Source of the DNA: Ruminobacter sp964520475
GTDB lineage: Bacteria > Pseudomonadota > Gammaproteobacteria > Enterobacterales > Succinivibrionaceae
Assembly (NCBI GenBank): GCA_964520475.1
Contig: CAZFNS010000006.1
Span: 40,702 to 104,701 of the forward strand
Length of the DNA: 64,000 nucleotides
Direction of reading: 5' to 3'
Part shown: positions 17,110 to 27,325 of the stretch, piece by piece
Layout of the letters: each line of letters starts with the position of its first letter
How positions within the stretch are numbered: the stretch's first letter is position 1
Notes under the pieces: generated by a model
Seen by the model: only the letters and a program-made list of their open reading frames with translations
Database searches by the model: none
What the model was told of the DNA's origin: nothing
Position numbers and translations under genes: made by a program

Positions 17110-18627
17110 TCAGTCCGGCAGGCTGTTGACGATTTCGTCCATGGACTTTTTGGCGTCGCCGAAGCACATGTACGAGTTCTCCCGGAAGAACAGCGGGTTC
17201 TGCACGCCCGAGTAGCCGGTGTTCATGGAACGCTTGAAGATGACCACGTTGCGGGCCTTCCACACCTCGAGCACGGGCATGCCGGCGATCGGGCTGTGCG
17301 GGTTCTCGAGGGCCGCGGGGTTGACGGTGTCGTTGGCGCCGATTACGAGGACCACGTCGGTGTCCGCGAAATCGTCGTTGATCTCGTCCATTTCCAGCAC
17401 GATGTCGTAGGGAACCTTGGCCTCGGCGAGCAGCACGTTCATGTGGCCGGGCAGGCGGCCGGCGACGGGATGGATGCCGAAGCGGACGTTGACGCCCCGC
17501 GCGCGCAGCTTGGCGGCCAGGGACGCGACCGGGTACTGGGCCTGCGCCACGGCCATGCCGTAGCCCGGGGTGATTATCACCGATCCGGCGGTCTTGAGCA
17601 GATCGGCCACGTCGCTGCAGGTCATCTCCCGGACCTCGCCCTGCTCCCCTTCCGCCGCCGTCTCCTGAACGGCGCCGAAGCCGCCGAGGATCACGGACAT
17701 GAACGAGCGGTTCATGGCCCGGCACATTATGTAGGAGAGGATGGCGCCCGAGGAGCCCACCAGCGAACCGGTCACGATCAGCAGATCGTTGTCGAGCATG
17801 AAGCCGGCCGCGGCGGCCGCCCAGCCCGAGTAGGAGTTCAGCATGGAGATGACCACCGGCATGTCCGCGCCCCCGATGGACGCCACGAGGTGGACGCCGA
17901 ACAGGAACGCTATCAGGGTCATCGGCAGCAGGCACAGCCAGAACTGCACGCCGCAGGAATCCGAGCCGAGGAAGACCAGCATCAGCAGGAACGAAACGAC
18001 CAGGGCGGCGAGGTTAAGCATGTTCCGCCCCGGCAGCACGAGGGCCCGGGACTTGAAAATGGCCAGCTTGTACGAGCCGTTCAGCTTGCCGTACGCCACG
18101 ACGGAGCCGGTGAAGGTGACCGCGCCGATGAACACGCCGAGGAAGATCTCCACCAGGTGGATGTACAGCTCCCGGCCCGTCATGACCCCGGCGCCGTCCG
18201 CCGCGGAGGCGATGCCGCTGTTGTAGGCCTCCACCGCGGATTTGATCTCGCTGGGGGCGTTGGCGGAAACGCTCACCATGTCGGCGGGAAGCGACGCCGC
18301 GACGGCGAAGAAGCTGTTGAAGCCGACCAGCACGGCCGCGAGGCCGACGAAGCTGTGGAGCATGGCCACGAGCTCGGGCATCTGCGTCATCTCGACCTTG
18401 CGGGCGAGACGGAGGCCGATGCGCGCGCCGATCGCCAGAGCGACGATCAGGATTATCCAGCCCGCGACGGTGTTCACGCTCCAGAACGTGGCGAGCAGGG
18501 CGATGACCATGCCGACGATGCCGGCGCCGCAGCCGGCCTTGGCGGTCTCCTGACGGGACAGACCCGCCAGACTCAGGATAAAGAGCAAAGCGGAAATAAT
18601 GTACGCTACATGAATCAAACCTGTCAT
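17110..18627 (-). CDS. pntB: NAD(P) transhydrogenase subunit beta
   Basis: The membrane and NADP(H)-binding subunit of the proton-translocating transhydrogenase. The product has 505 residues (E. coli 462), starting MTGLIHVAYIIS. Multiple membrane segments are followed by the soluble domain III with VIITPGYGMAVAQAQYPV and GANDTVNPAA. The extra length lies in the membrane part, around the SDSCGVQFWL and polar SANAPSEIKSAVEAY segments. It starts 12 bp after pntA ends, forming a two-gene operon closed by a strong terminator. Confidence 0.95.
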   Translation of the reverse strand: MTGLIHVAYIISALLFILSLAGLSRQETAKAGCGAGIVGMVIALLATFWSVNTVAGWIILIVALAIGARIGLRLARKVEMTQMPELVAMLHSFVGLAAVLVGFNSFFAVAASLPADMVSVSANAPSEIKSAVEAYNSGIASAADGAGVMTGRELYIHLVEIFLGVFIGAVTFTGSVVAYGKLNGSYKLAIFKSRALVLPGRNMLNLAALVVSFLLMLVFLGSDSCGVQFWLCLLPMTLIAFLFGVHLVASIGGADMPVVISMLNSYSGWAAAAAGFMLDNDLLIVTGSLVGSSGAILSYIMCRAMNRSFMSVILGGFGAVQETAAEGEQGEVREMTCSDVADLLKTAGSVIITPGYGMAVAQAQYPVASLAAKLRARGVNVRFGIHPVAGRLPGHMNVLLAEAKVPYDIVLEMDEINDDFADTDVVLVIGANDTVNPAALENPHSPIAGMPVLEVWKARNVVIFKRSMNTGYSGVQNPLFFRENSYMCFGDAKKSMDEIVNSLPD

Positions 18628-18639
18628 TGTGCCGTCCCC

Positions 18640-20187
18640 TTAATCCTTTCTGAACATTTTGAGCATGCGCCGCGTCACCGCGAAGCCGCCGAATATATTG
18701 ATCGAGGCGATGAGTATGGCCGCGAAACAGAGCAGGTACACCAGCAGGGACGGCGACTGTCCCCCCTTCTCGCTGAGCTGGGCCAGGGCGCCGACGACGA
18801 TGATGCCGGATATCGCGTTGGTGACCGACATCAGCGGCGTGTGCAGCGAATGGGTCACGTTCCAGACGACGTAGTAGCCGACCACGCACGCGAGGACGAA
18901 CACCGTGAAGTGCGGCAGGAACGATTCCGGGGCGAACAGCCCGACCAGGGCCATGAGCGCGATCAGGACGGCGGGCGCCGCGTAGCGGAGCGCCTTGCCC
19001 GTCTTCTTCTCCTCCTCCGGCTGCGCCGGGGCGGCGGCCGGCTTGGGCGGGGCCGCGCTGACGCTGATCTTCGGCGGCGGGAAGGTAATCTCCCCGTCCT
19101 TCACGACGGTCATGCCGCGCAGCACGACGTCGTCGAAGTTCACGGCGATGTCGCCGTCCTTCGCGGGGCTCAGCAGTTTGGTCAGGTTGACCAGGTTGGT
19201 GGCGTAGAGCTGCGACGACTGGGCCGGCATGCGGCACGGCAGGTCGGTGTAGCCGATGATCTTCACGCCGTTGGCGGTGAGGGCGACCTCGCCGGGAACC
19301 GTGCACTCGCAGTTGCCCCCGGTGGCGGCCGCCAGGTCGACGATCACGGAACCGGCCTTCATGCTTTCGACCATGGCCGAGGTGACCAGCACCGGCGCCT
19401 TCTTGCCGGGAATGGCGGCGGTGGTGACGATGATGTCCACCTCTTTGGCCTGCTCCGCGAAGAGCGCCATCTCCGCCCGGATGAATTCGGCGCTCATGGT
19501 CTTCGCGTAGCCGTCCGACGAGCTGCCGTCCTCCTGCGCGAAGTTGAGCTTGAGGAACTCGCCGCCGAGCGAGTGGATCTGATCCGCCACCTCGAGACGG
19601 GTGTCGAAGGCGCGGACCACCGCGCCCAGGGAACTCGCGGCGCCGATGGCGGCCAGGCCGGCCACGCCCGCGCCGATGACCAGGACCTTGGCGGGCGGAA
19701 CCTTGCCCGCGGCGGTAACCTGGCCGCAGAAGAAGCGGCCGAACTCATGCGCGGCCTCCACGACCGCCCGGTAGCCGCTGATATTGGAGGTGGACGACAG
19801 GGCGTCGAGCGCCTGGGCCCGGGAAATGCGGGGCACCATGTCCATGGCCAGCACGGTGACGTTCCTCGCGGCGAGCTTTTCCAGCAGGCCGGGATTCTGC
19901 GCCGGCCAGACGAAAGACACCAGAGTCGCGCCTTCGCGGATCAGCCCGATTTCCCGATCGTCCGGGGCGAGCACTTTGTAGATGAGCGGACTGGCCCAGA
20001 CGTCCCCGCTCTCCCCCACCGCGGCCCCGGCGGCCGCGTAGGCCTCGTCGGAGAAATCGGCCGCGAGGCCCGCGCCGGACTCCACGAGCACGGTGAAGCC
20101 GAGCTTCGCGAGGGCGGCGACGGTGGCGGGAGTGGCCGCGACGCGGGTTTCCCCCGCCGCGCTTTCCTTAGGTATACCTATCTGCAT
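18640..20187 (-). CDS. pntA: NAD(P) transhydrogenase subunit alpha
   Basis: The NAD(H)-binding subunit. The product has 515 residues (E. coli PntA 510), beginning MQIGIPKE. The NAD-binding GAGVAGLAAIGAASSLGA segment and the RAFDTRLEVADQIHSLGG block are visible. After an Ala/Pro-rich linker comes a C-terminal membrane domain (AAPAVLIALMALVGLF and following helices), so this is the fused PntA form, not split PntAA/PntAB. First gene of the pntAB operon. Confidence 0.96.
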   Translation of the reverse strand: MQIGIPKESAAGETRVAATPATVAALAKLGFTVLVESGAGLAADFSDEAYAAAGAAVGESGDVWASPLIYKVLAPDDREIGLIREGATLVSFVWPAQNPGLLEKLAARNVTVLAMDMVPRISRAQALDALSSTSNISGYRAVVEAAHEFGRFFCGQVTAAGKVPPAKVLVIGAGVAGLAAIGAASSLGAVVRAFDTRLEVADQIHSLGGEFLKLNFAQEDGSSSDGYAKTMSAEFIRAEMALFAEQAKEVDIIVTTAAIPGKKAPVLVTSAMVESMKAGSVIVDLAAATGGNCECTVPGEVALTANGVKIIGYTDLPCRMPAQSSQLYATNLVNLTKLLSPAKDGDIAVNFDDVVLRGMTVVKDGEITFPPPKISVSAAPPKPAAAPAQPEEEKKTGKALRYAAPAVLIALMALVGLFAPESFLPHFTVFVLACVVGYYVVWNVTHSLHTPLMSVTNAISGIIVVGALAQLSEKGGQSPSLLVYLLCFAAILIASINIFGGFAVTRRMLKMFRKD

Positions 20188-20283
20188 TTATTGACATTCC
20201 CGATAAAAGTGAAAGTTTTATAACGTACGTCACAAATAATAAAGATTATACAATATAAGAGCCCGAACCGGGGGGTTAAGTTC

Positions 20284-20306
20284 AAAAACCCGGGCGGAGA
20301 CCCGGG
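20284..20306 (-). terminator. Terminator of the pyrB to M23 operon
   Basis: Two CCCGGG arms separated by 6 bases are followed on the minus strand by five Ts, 8 bp past the M23 gene. Confidence 0.7.
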
Positions 20307-20313
20307 CGGATCC

Positions 20314-21240
20314 TCAGTTCCCCAGCATGGTCCCGCTCACGGGCTCCGCGCCCCCGAGCTTGAATTTGATGGATCTGACCCCTTCGCGGGTGTTGGTCAG
20401 CAGCGCGAAATGGAGATGCGGCCCGGTGGTGTACCCGGTGTTCCCGGAAAGGGCTATGACCTCGCCCTGCTTCACCGCGTCGCCGACCTGCACCCTCTGG
20501 CTGTTGCCCTTGAGATGGACGTACACGGTCAGGGTGCCGTCGTCGTGCTCGAGCTTTATGTAGTTCGCCCGCGGCCGGAAGCGCGGGCTGTTGCCCCCCT
20601 CGGTCGAGGACATGCGCATGTCCACGACCCGGCCGGCCCGCGCCGCGAGCACGGGGGTCCCGACCGGCATGGACACGTCGATCGCGTAGCGGTTCCGCGG
20701 CCCCTGGTGCGTGAAGCCGCCCTCCCAGCCCTGGGTGACCTTGAAGGAGCCGGCGAAGGGCACGATCAGATCGTTGGGATTAGTGAGATAGTAGAAGGTG
20801 TCCGAGCCCCGGAAGATCCGGCCCAGATCGAAGCTCCGGGAGACGGTCAGCTCGCCTTCCCCGCCGTACACGACGTACCCGGCCAGGTACCGCTCGCTGC
20901 CCCCGACTTCGATGGGCTCGTCGAACGGGATGTTGGTTTCCTTGATGAGATCCGGGTCCGAGGCCTGGATTCTGACGGTGACCGTGCTCGCGAACCCGTT
21001 GACGATGTAGATCCGGCCCGTCTCGGGATCGAAGCTGAGCTTCACCTTTTCCTGATCCGGCTCGCCCCAGTCGTCGTACGCGTCGTAGCGGTAGCCGCCG
21101 TCCCGGACGGATTCCTCGTCGTCCGTGTAGGACACGACGCCGTTGGCGTCCACGTACCGGATGATTTTGCCCTCGGCGGCGGACGGCGCCAGCAAGGCCG
21201 CGCAAAAAAACGCCGCGGCGAATCTGCAAAAATTATTCAT
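20314..21240 (-). CDS. M23-family (LytM) peptidase with DUF4124-like N-terminus
   Basis: A periplasmic protein of 308 residues. A signal peptide (ending near PSAAEG) precedes a short DUF4124-like segment IIRYVDANGVVSYTD, then a beta-rich region and a C-terminal M23 domain. The M23 motifs are RYAIDVSMPVGTPV and TGPHLHF. The usual HxxxD first motif reads RYAID, with Arg at the His position, although a nearby His (FTHQG) could substitute; this spelling occurs in some gammaproteobacterial M23 proteins. Catalytic activity is therefore uncertain, and a role as amidase activator is possible. Probably the last gene of the pyrB-pyrI-HMA-holD-rimI transcript. Confidence 0.82.
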   Translation of the reverse strand: MNNFCRFAAAFFCAALLAPSAAEGKIIRYVDANGVVSYTDDEESVRDGGYRYDAYDDWGEPDQEKVKLSFDPETGRIYIVNGFASTVTVRIQASDPDLIKETNIPFDEPIEVGGSERYLAGYVVYGGEGELTVSRSFDLGRIFRGSDTFYYLTNPNDLIVPFAGSFKVTQGWEGGFTHQGPRNRYAIDVSMPVGTPVLAARAGRVVDMRMSSTEGGNSPRFRPRANYIKLEHDDGTLTVYVHLKGNSQRVQVGDAVKQGEVIALSGNTGYTTGPHLHFALLTNTREGVRSIKFKLGGAEPVSGTMLGN

Positions 21241-21261
21241 ATAAAAACCACAGAAAAGAAA

Positions 21262-21744
21262 TCATCTGTCCGGCCGCTCCCCGGCCGCCGCCGCGGGCCG
21301 GCTCATGAGGACGGCGTCCTCCCTCGTCCCGCCGGGCGCGGGATAGTAATTCCTGCGGACGCCGTCGCGCCGGAAGCCCGCGCTTTCGTAAAGGCGGATC
21401 GCCCGGACGTTGGACCGCCTCACCTCCAGCAGGATCCGCGCGGGCCGGATCTCGGCCTCCAGCAGGCCGAGGGTCCTCCCGAGCAGTTCCCGGCCGAGCC
21501 CCTTCCCCCGGTACGCCCGCGCGACGGCGAGGTTCTGCAGGGTGGCCTCGTCCGCCGCGAAATCGTAGACGGCGTAGCCCGCGAGCGCCGCGCCGTCGAA
21601 CATCCCGTAAAAGCGGTAGTTCCTTCCGAAGGAACTCCGCACCGCGTTCTCCGTCCAGGGATGGATCTGCGCCTCCCGCTCCACGGCCATCACGGCGCCG
21701 AGGAGCGGCTCCGCCTCATCCGGCGCCACCCGCCTGATTATCAT
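21262..21744 (-). CDS. rimI: Ribosomal protein S18 alanine N-acetyltransferase
   Basis: A GNAT acetyltransferase of 160 residues. HPWTENAVRSSF near the N-terminus, the acetyl-CoA motif YRGKGLGRELL and NVRAIRLYESAGF are typical of RimI. It overlaps the 3' end of the holD-like gene by 29 bp; holD-rimI is a conserved gammaproteobacterial pair. The tail is Ala-rich and unconserved. Confidence 0.9.
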   Translation of the reverse strand: MIIRRVAPDEAEPLLGAVMAVEREAQIHPWTENAVRSSFGRNYRFYGMFDGAALAGYAVYDFAADEATLQNLAVARAYRGKGLGRELLGRTLGLLEAEIRPARILLEVRRSNVRAIRLYESAGFRRDGVRRNYYPAPGGTREDAVLMSRPAAAAGERPDR

Positions 21745-22432
21745 TTCCGAACCGCGCTCCCGGAACCGCCCCGGCGCCGCTCACGGCGAGGAACGAGTCC
21801 CCGACCAGCCGCGCGAACACGTTCCTTTTCTGCTCCGCCTCGCCGTCTCCGCTTATCCTCACGACGCGGTCGCCTTCCTCCTCCGCGAAAATCACCGACA
21901 CGGAACGCTCCGCGGCCTCGCCGGGGTCCCAGCTGTACGAGATCCCGTTGTAGTCGAGGTAGCCCGCGAAATTGTAGATCCATTTGCATTTTTCCGGGGA
22001 CTCGAGGATGAACAGGGGCCGCTCCGTCTTGGGCCGGGGGATTTTGAGCCGGTCCACCTCGGAGACGTACTTTTTAATCACGCCCCAGACGTTCCGCTTG
22101 CCCGCGATCCCCGGGTAGACCGGGATGTCGGGGGCCGAGCCGTCCGGAAGCGCGCCGCGCGAGGCGGGACACACCGTCAGCGTCCTTTCCCCGGTCTCCG
22201 CGCCGCGGCCGTACCAACCGCACGGATACGAGATGTAGCGGAGATAGCCCACCAGATTGAAGACCCAGTCCCGGTTGAGCGCGTCGTCCCCGACGAAGGA
22301 AAAATACGGGAAACTGCGGAGCACGTCCGCGTACAGGAGCTCCCGGGAGGCGCGGGGAAGCAGGGAGGGGCGGCGCAGGGAGAACTCCCTCACGCCCATG
22401 GCGCCGAGGACGGCGCTCCGGTCCGCGGCCAC
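21716..22432 (-). CDS. holD: HolD-like DNA polymerase III psi subunit with duplicated module
   Basis: The N-terminal VLGAMGVREFSLRRP matches the start of E. coli psi (LQQLGITQWSLRRP), the segment that binds SSB or chi. The gene sits directly upstream of rimI, as expected. The GTG at 22432 lies 3 bp after the previous stop with GGAAC upstream. At 238 residues it is about 100 longer than E. coli psi (137). Two internal segments align without gaps: DWVFNLVGYLRYISYPCGW near residues 54-72 and KWIYNFAGYLDYNGISYSW near 152-170. This suggests an internal duplication. The identity is supported mainly by the N-terminus and context. Confidence 0.62.
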   Translation of the reverse strand: MAADRSAVLGAMGVREFSLRRPSLLPRASRELLYADVLRSFPYFSFVGDDALNRDWVFNLVGYLRYISYPCGWYGRGAETGERTLTVCPASRGALPDGSAPDIPVYPGIAGKRNVWGVIKKYVSEVDRLKIPRPKTERPLFILESPEKCKWIYNFAGYLDYNGISYSWDPGEAAERSVSVIFAEEEGDRVVRISGDGEAEQKRNVFARLVGDSFLAVSGAGAVPGARFGNDNQAGGAG

Positions 22433-22435
22433 GGG

Positions 22436-22705
22436 TCAGGTTCCGTCCCCGGTTTTTTCCGGGACGCCGAAGCCTTTGACGGCGTAGCCGGCGTCTTCGA
22501 TCGCCTTTTTGAGGACCGCCGTGTCGGGCTCGCCGGCGGTGTATATCTCGACCAGGCCGGCGGCGGGATCCGCGGCCGCGCCGAGCGCGGCCCCGGTCTC
22601 CGCGATCGCCTTCTCGACCCTGGCGGCGCATCTCGCGCATTTCATGCCCGCGACGGCGGCCGAGACTTTGAAACGCCCGGCGGGGGAAATTTTTTCGATT
22701 AACAT
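22436..22705 (-). CDS. Heavy-metal-associated (HMA) domain protein
   Basis: An 89-residue ferredoxin-like metal-binding protein. The metal motif GMKCARC is followed by AARVEKAI and ends with AIEDAGYAVKG, as in CopZ-like chaperones. No membrane segment is present. It lies between pyrI and holD in the same direction, with no copper ATPase nearby, so the metal and partner are unknown. Confidence 0.85.
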   Translation of the reverse strand: MLIEKISPAGRFKVSAAVAGMKCARCAARVEKAIAETGAALGAAADPAAGLVEIYTAGEPDTAVLKKAIEDAGYAVKGFGVPEKTGDGT

Positions 22706-22775
22706 GGTGGCACCTGCCGTAAGTTCATTGCCGATCCGCGGCGCGCCTCCGCGCGCCCCGGGCCCCGGGCGGCCG

Positions 22776-23243
22776 TCACACGCTGCCCGTCACGATATCC
22801 TTGTCGAAGACCTTTTCGCAGTAGCGGCACTTAAGCCTGATCCGGCCCCGGCTGTCGATGACCTCGAAATCCGTGACCGCCGTTCTCTCCGCGTTGCTGA
22901 TGCAGTTGGAGTTCGGGCACCGGAACACCGCGGTCACGCGCGCGGGCAGCGCGATCTTGCGCTTCGACACCACCTTGTAGTCCTCGATGATGTTGACGGT
23001 GGCGTGCGGCGCGAACAGGCTCAGCTGGTTCGCCTGATCGTCCGTCAGCCGGACGTTCTCCACCTTGATGAGATCCTTGTGCCCCCGGGCCTTCGAGGGC
23101 AGGTTGAAGCCGACCGTGATGCGCTCGTTATTGTCGAGAATGTGAAAATGCTTGAGAATGTTCAGCGCCTGGCCCGCGCCGATGTGATCGATCACGGTGC
23201 CGTTCCTGATGGCCTCGACCTGCAGTTTTTCCTTGCCGGACAT
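22776..23243 (-). CDS. pyrI: Aspartate carbamoyltransferase regulatory subunit
   Basis: The allosteric subunit (CTP/ATP binding) of aspartate transcarbamoylase, 155 residues. The zinc-binding cysteines are visible as CPNSNC and CRYC in the C-terminal domain. The ATG lies 1 bp after the pyrB stop, with the ribosome-binding site (GAGG) inside the end of pyrB, so the two subunits are translationally coupled. Confidence 0.96.
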   Translation of the reverse strand: MSGKEKLQVEAIRNGTVIDHIGAGQALNILKHFHILDNNERITVGFNLPSKARGHKDLIKVENVRLTDDQANQLSLFAPHATVNIIEDYKVVSKRKIALPARVTAVFRCPNSNCISNAERTAVTDFEVIDSRGRIRLKCRYCEKVFDKDIVTGSV

Positions 23244-23244
23244 T

Positions 23245-24168
23245 TTATACCTCCTCGTTCAGCACCAGTGAGAGCATGGCCTGGCGGGCGTAAACGCCGT
23301 TCGCGGCCTGCTGGAAATAGTACGCGTACGGCGTGGCGTCCACCTCGGGGGTGATTTCGTCGATGCGCGGAAGAGGATGCATAATCTTGAGATTCGGCCG
23401 GGCGTTTTTCAGGATCTCCGGGGTGAGCACGAAGCTGACCCTGATGTGGCGGTACTCGGTCTCGTCGAATCTTTCCTTCTGGACGCGGGTCATGTACAGG
23501 ACGTCGACCTCGGGGATGACCTCCTCCATGCTGTTCATGACGTGGTACTCGATGCTGTTCTGCTCGTACTCGTCGATGATGTAGTCCGGCATGGCCAGGG
23601 ACTGCGGGGAAACCAGGAAAATCCGCGCGCCGTACTTGCACAGCGCCTGGGACAGGGAGTGCACGGTCCGGCCGTACTTGAGATCGCCCACGAAGGCGAT
23701 GCTCAGCTTGTCGAGGCGCTTCTGGGTCTCGTAAATGGTGAACAGATCCAGGCAGGTCTGGGAGGGATGCTGGTTGGAGCCGTCGCCCGCGTTGATCACC
23801 GGCACGGGCGCCACGTCGGCGGCGAGCCGGGCCGCGCCCTCGCAGGGGTGCCTGATGACCAGGGCGTCGGCGTACGAGGTGATGATGCGGACGGAGTCCG
23901 CGAAGGTTTCGCCCTTCTGGGCCAGCGAGGTGTTGCCCGCGTCGGAAAAGCCGATGACCCGGCCGCCGAGGCGCTGAATCGCCGTCTCGAACGACAGCCT
24001 GGTTCTGGTGGAGGCTTCGAAGAAGCAGACGGCCACGACCCTGTTGCTGAGGAGATCCGTCCTGGGGCTCGCCTTGAGCCGCTGGGCGGTGTCAATGATC
24101 AGTTCGAGATCGTCGCGCGAAAACTCCGAAATCGAAATGATGTCTTTCTGGAATAAATTGTTTGCCAT
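23245..24168 (-). CDS. pyrB: Aspartate carbamoyltransferase catalytic subunit
   Basis: Catalyses the first committed step of pyrimidine synthesis. The product has 307 residues (E. coli 311). The carbamoyl-phosphate-binding FFEASTRTRLSFE and the HPLPR segment are present, and the GDGSNQHPSQTCLD block is characteristic. It has its own promoter about 120 bp upstream and leads the operon. Confidence 0.96.
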   Translation of the reverse strand: MANNLFQKDIISISEFSRDDLELIIDTAQRLKASPRTDLLSNRVVAVCFFEASTRTRLSFETAIQRLGGRVIGFSDAGNTSLAQKGETFADSVRIITSYADALVIRHPCEGAARLAADVAPVPVINAGDGSNQHPSQTCLDLFTIYETQKRLDKLSIAFVGDLKYGRTVHSLSQALCKYGARIFLVSPQSLAMPDYIIDEYEQNSIEYHVMNSMEEVIPEVDVLYMTRVQKERFDETEYRHIRVSFVLTPEILKNARPNLKIMHPLPRIDEITPEVDATPYAYYFQQAANGVYARQAMLSLVLNEEV

Positions 24169-24287
24169 CGTCTTTCCCCGGTTTAATGGACGCTGACGGC
24201 ATCCGCGTTCCGAAGTCCGGGCGGAGGCGGGGCGACCCGCGGATCCGGATGCCGCGCGTCGGACCGCCCGTGCCGTCTGAGCACAAC

Positions 24288-24314
24288 ATTATATAACTAT
24301 ACCGCCCCTTTCAA
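24288..24314 (-). promoter_or_regulatory. Probable pyrBI promoter
   Basis: On the minus strand TTGAAA (24314-24309), a 15-bp spacer and a perfect TATAAT (24293-24288). With TTTTGA as -35 the spacer is 17. The roughly 110-nt leader can form a hairpin (GGCATCC with GGATGCC) but has no T-tract like the E. coli UTP-sensing attenuator. Confidence 0.55.
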
Positions 24315-24507
24315 AATAAAAAAATTGCAAATTTGCGCCGCCCCGGGCGCCCTCCCGGGGCGGGCCGGAACCGCCCCGGCGCCCGTTTTTCCGGGGCTGG
24401 CGCGGCCCCGCGCCCCGCCCCGCGGCGGGGCGGGCGGGCAAAAACCGTAAAATCAGTTTTTTTTGCTTTATTTTTCGGGATTTGCATGTATAATTAGCAT
24501 ATCTCAC

Positions 24508-24583
24508 AGGGGCGTAGTTCCAATGGTAGAACAGCGGTCTCCAAAACCGACGGTTGTGAGTTCGAATCTTACCGCCCCTGCCA
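24508..24583 (+). tRNA. tRNA-Trp (anticodon CCA)
   Basis: A 76-nt cloverleaf: acceptor arms AGGGGCG and CGCCCCT pair, the anticodon loop is CTCCAAA, the T-arm has GTTCGAATC, and the 3' CCA is encoded. A TATAAT at 24489-24494 is a likely -10 element. Confidence 0.97.
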
Positions 24584-24803
24584 ACGGTTTCGTTTATCGT
24601 CCATTTTTTTCCGAAAGTCCTTCGCGCCGGCCCCGGGCCGGCGCGTTCGCGTTCGTCCGCGCGCGTTCTCCGGCGCGGAACGGCGCGCGGACGCGGCGCG
24701 GCGCCGCGGATTTTTACACGGTTCCAGGGGGTTGGTAAGATTCGGTTCGGGAAACGGGGAGATCCGGCGCGCGCCCGGATCGCGAGACGGAAACGGGTTC
24801 CGG

Positions 24804-24880
24804 TGGTGACCCATCCCTGGCTTGAACAGGGGACCAAACGATTATGAGTCGTCTGCTCTGACCGACTGAGCTAATGGGCC
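24804..24880 (-). tRNA. tRNA with CAU anticodon, most like tRNA-Ile2
   Basis: A 77-nt cloverleaf: acceptor GGCCCAT pairs with ATGGGTC (one G-U), anticodon loop CTCATAA, T-arm GTTCAAGCC, encoded CCA. The anticodon stem GACGA/TCGTT and following TGG resemble the lysidine-modified tRNA-Ile2 (ileX), which in E. coli also lies near rpoD. An elongator tRNA-Met is the alternative. Confidence 0.9.
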
Positions 24881-24889
24881 ACGCCCGCG

Positions 24890-24915
24890 AAAAACACGAG
24901 CATTATACATGCTCG
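24890..24915 (-). terminator. rpoD terminator overlapping the tRNA promoter
   Basis: On the minus strand a 7-bp hairpin CGAGCAT/ATGCTCG with loop GTATA is followed by TGTTTTT. The loop and right arm contain the TATAAT of the tRNA promoter. Confidence 0.6.
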
Positions 24916-24930
24916 CGTTTTCTTTGTCGA
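24902..24930 (-). promoter_or_regulatory. Promoter of tRNA-CAU
   Basis: TCGACA (24930-24925), a 17-bp spacer and a perfect TATAAT (24907-24902), then a GC-rich discriminator before the tRNA 5' end at 24880. Such GC-rich discriminators mark stringently controlled stable-RNA promoters. Confidence 0.7.
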
Positions 24931-24973
24931 GAAAAAGTCTTTTTTTGCGTTTCCCCCGCGCGCGGGACGGAGC

Positions 24974-26923
<1,950 letters not shown>

Positions 26924-27325
26924 TGTTTAATCTTTTATGCCAAACGAAACACGCGCCCGGAAACTTTTCGTTTCCGGCCGCCGTCATTATTTTTGTCTTT
27001 ATCTTTTTTCTGTTTCAATCGCGGCCGCGCCGCCTCGCCGCGGCCGCTCTGGGAATTCCGGGCCGCTCTGTCTGTTTCTTAAACAGAAAAAAAATCTCCG
27101 CTTTTACGCCAGGGGATAATTTTATATCCGCGCGGGCGCTCATTTCAAGTTTAAAAAATTCTTTGTTTCTGGAACCACCTCAGTCGGCGCGCCGGGCGCC
27201 CCGCGGATCTCGGGAGGGAAAAATCGCGAACGCCCGCCTGTCCGGGCGGGCTCACGATCTAATTTTAAGAAAAAAAATTCCCCAACTTTGTCTCTTATTC
27301 ACACTTTTGCAAAAAAGCGCCGGGT
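26924..27325. other. dnaG-rpoD intergenic region (402 bp)
   Basis: No gene seen. After dnaG a 7-bp hairpin (GCCCGCC/GGCGGGC, 27230-27252) may be a weak terminator. The rpoD promoter lies at 27121-27148. The long T-rich leader of rpoD has no obvious coding sequence. Confidence 0.6.
27121..27148 (-). promoter_or_regulatory. Probable rpoD promoter
   Basis: TTGAAA (27148-27143), a 16-bp spacer and TATAAA (27126-27121). CTTGAAA also matches the sigma32 -35 box, and E. coli rpoD is heat-inducible, but I see no CCCCAT -10, so sigma70 use is more likely. Confidence 0.55.

Noticed and set aside
24092..24289. A 65-codon leader frame upstream of pyrB as an attenuation peptide.
   Set aside because: It would start inside the promoter -10 element and reads into pyrB in another frame; no T-tract terminator follows.
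27121..27149. A sigma32 heat-shock promoter for rpoD.
   Set aside because: CTTGAAA is present but no CCCCAT-type -10 lies at the right distance; a sigma70 reading fits better.
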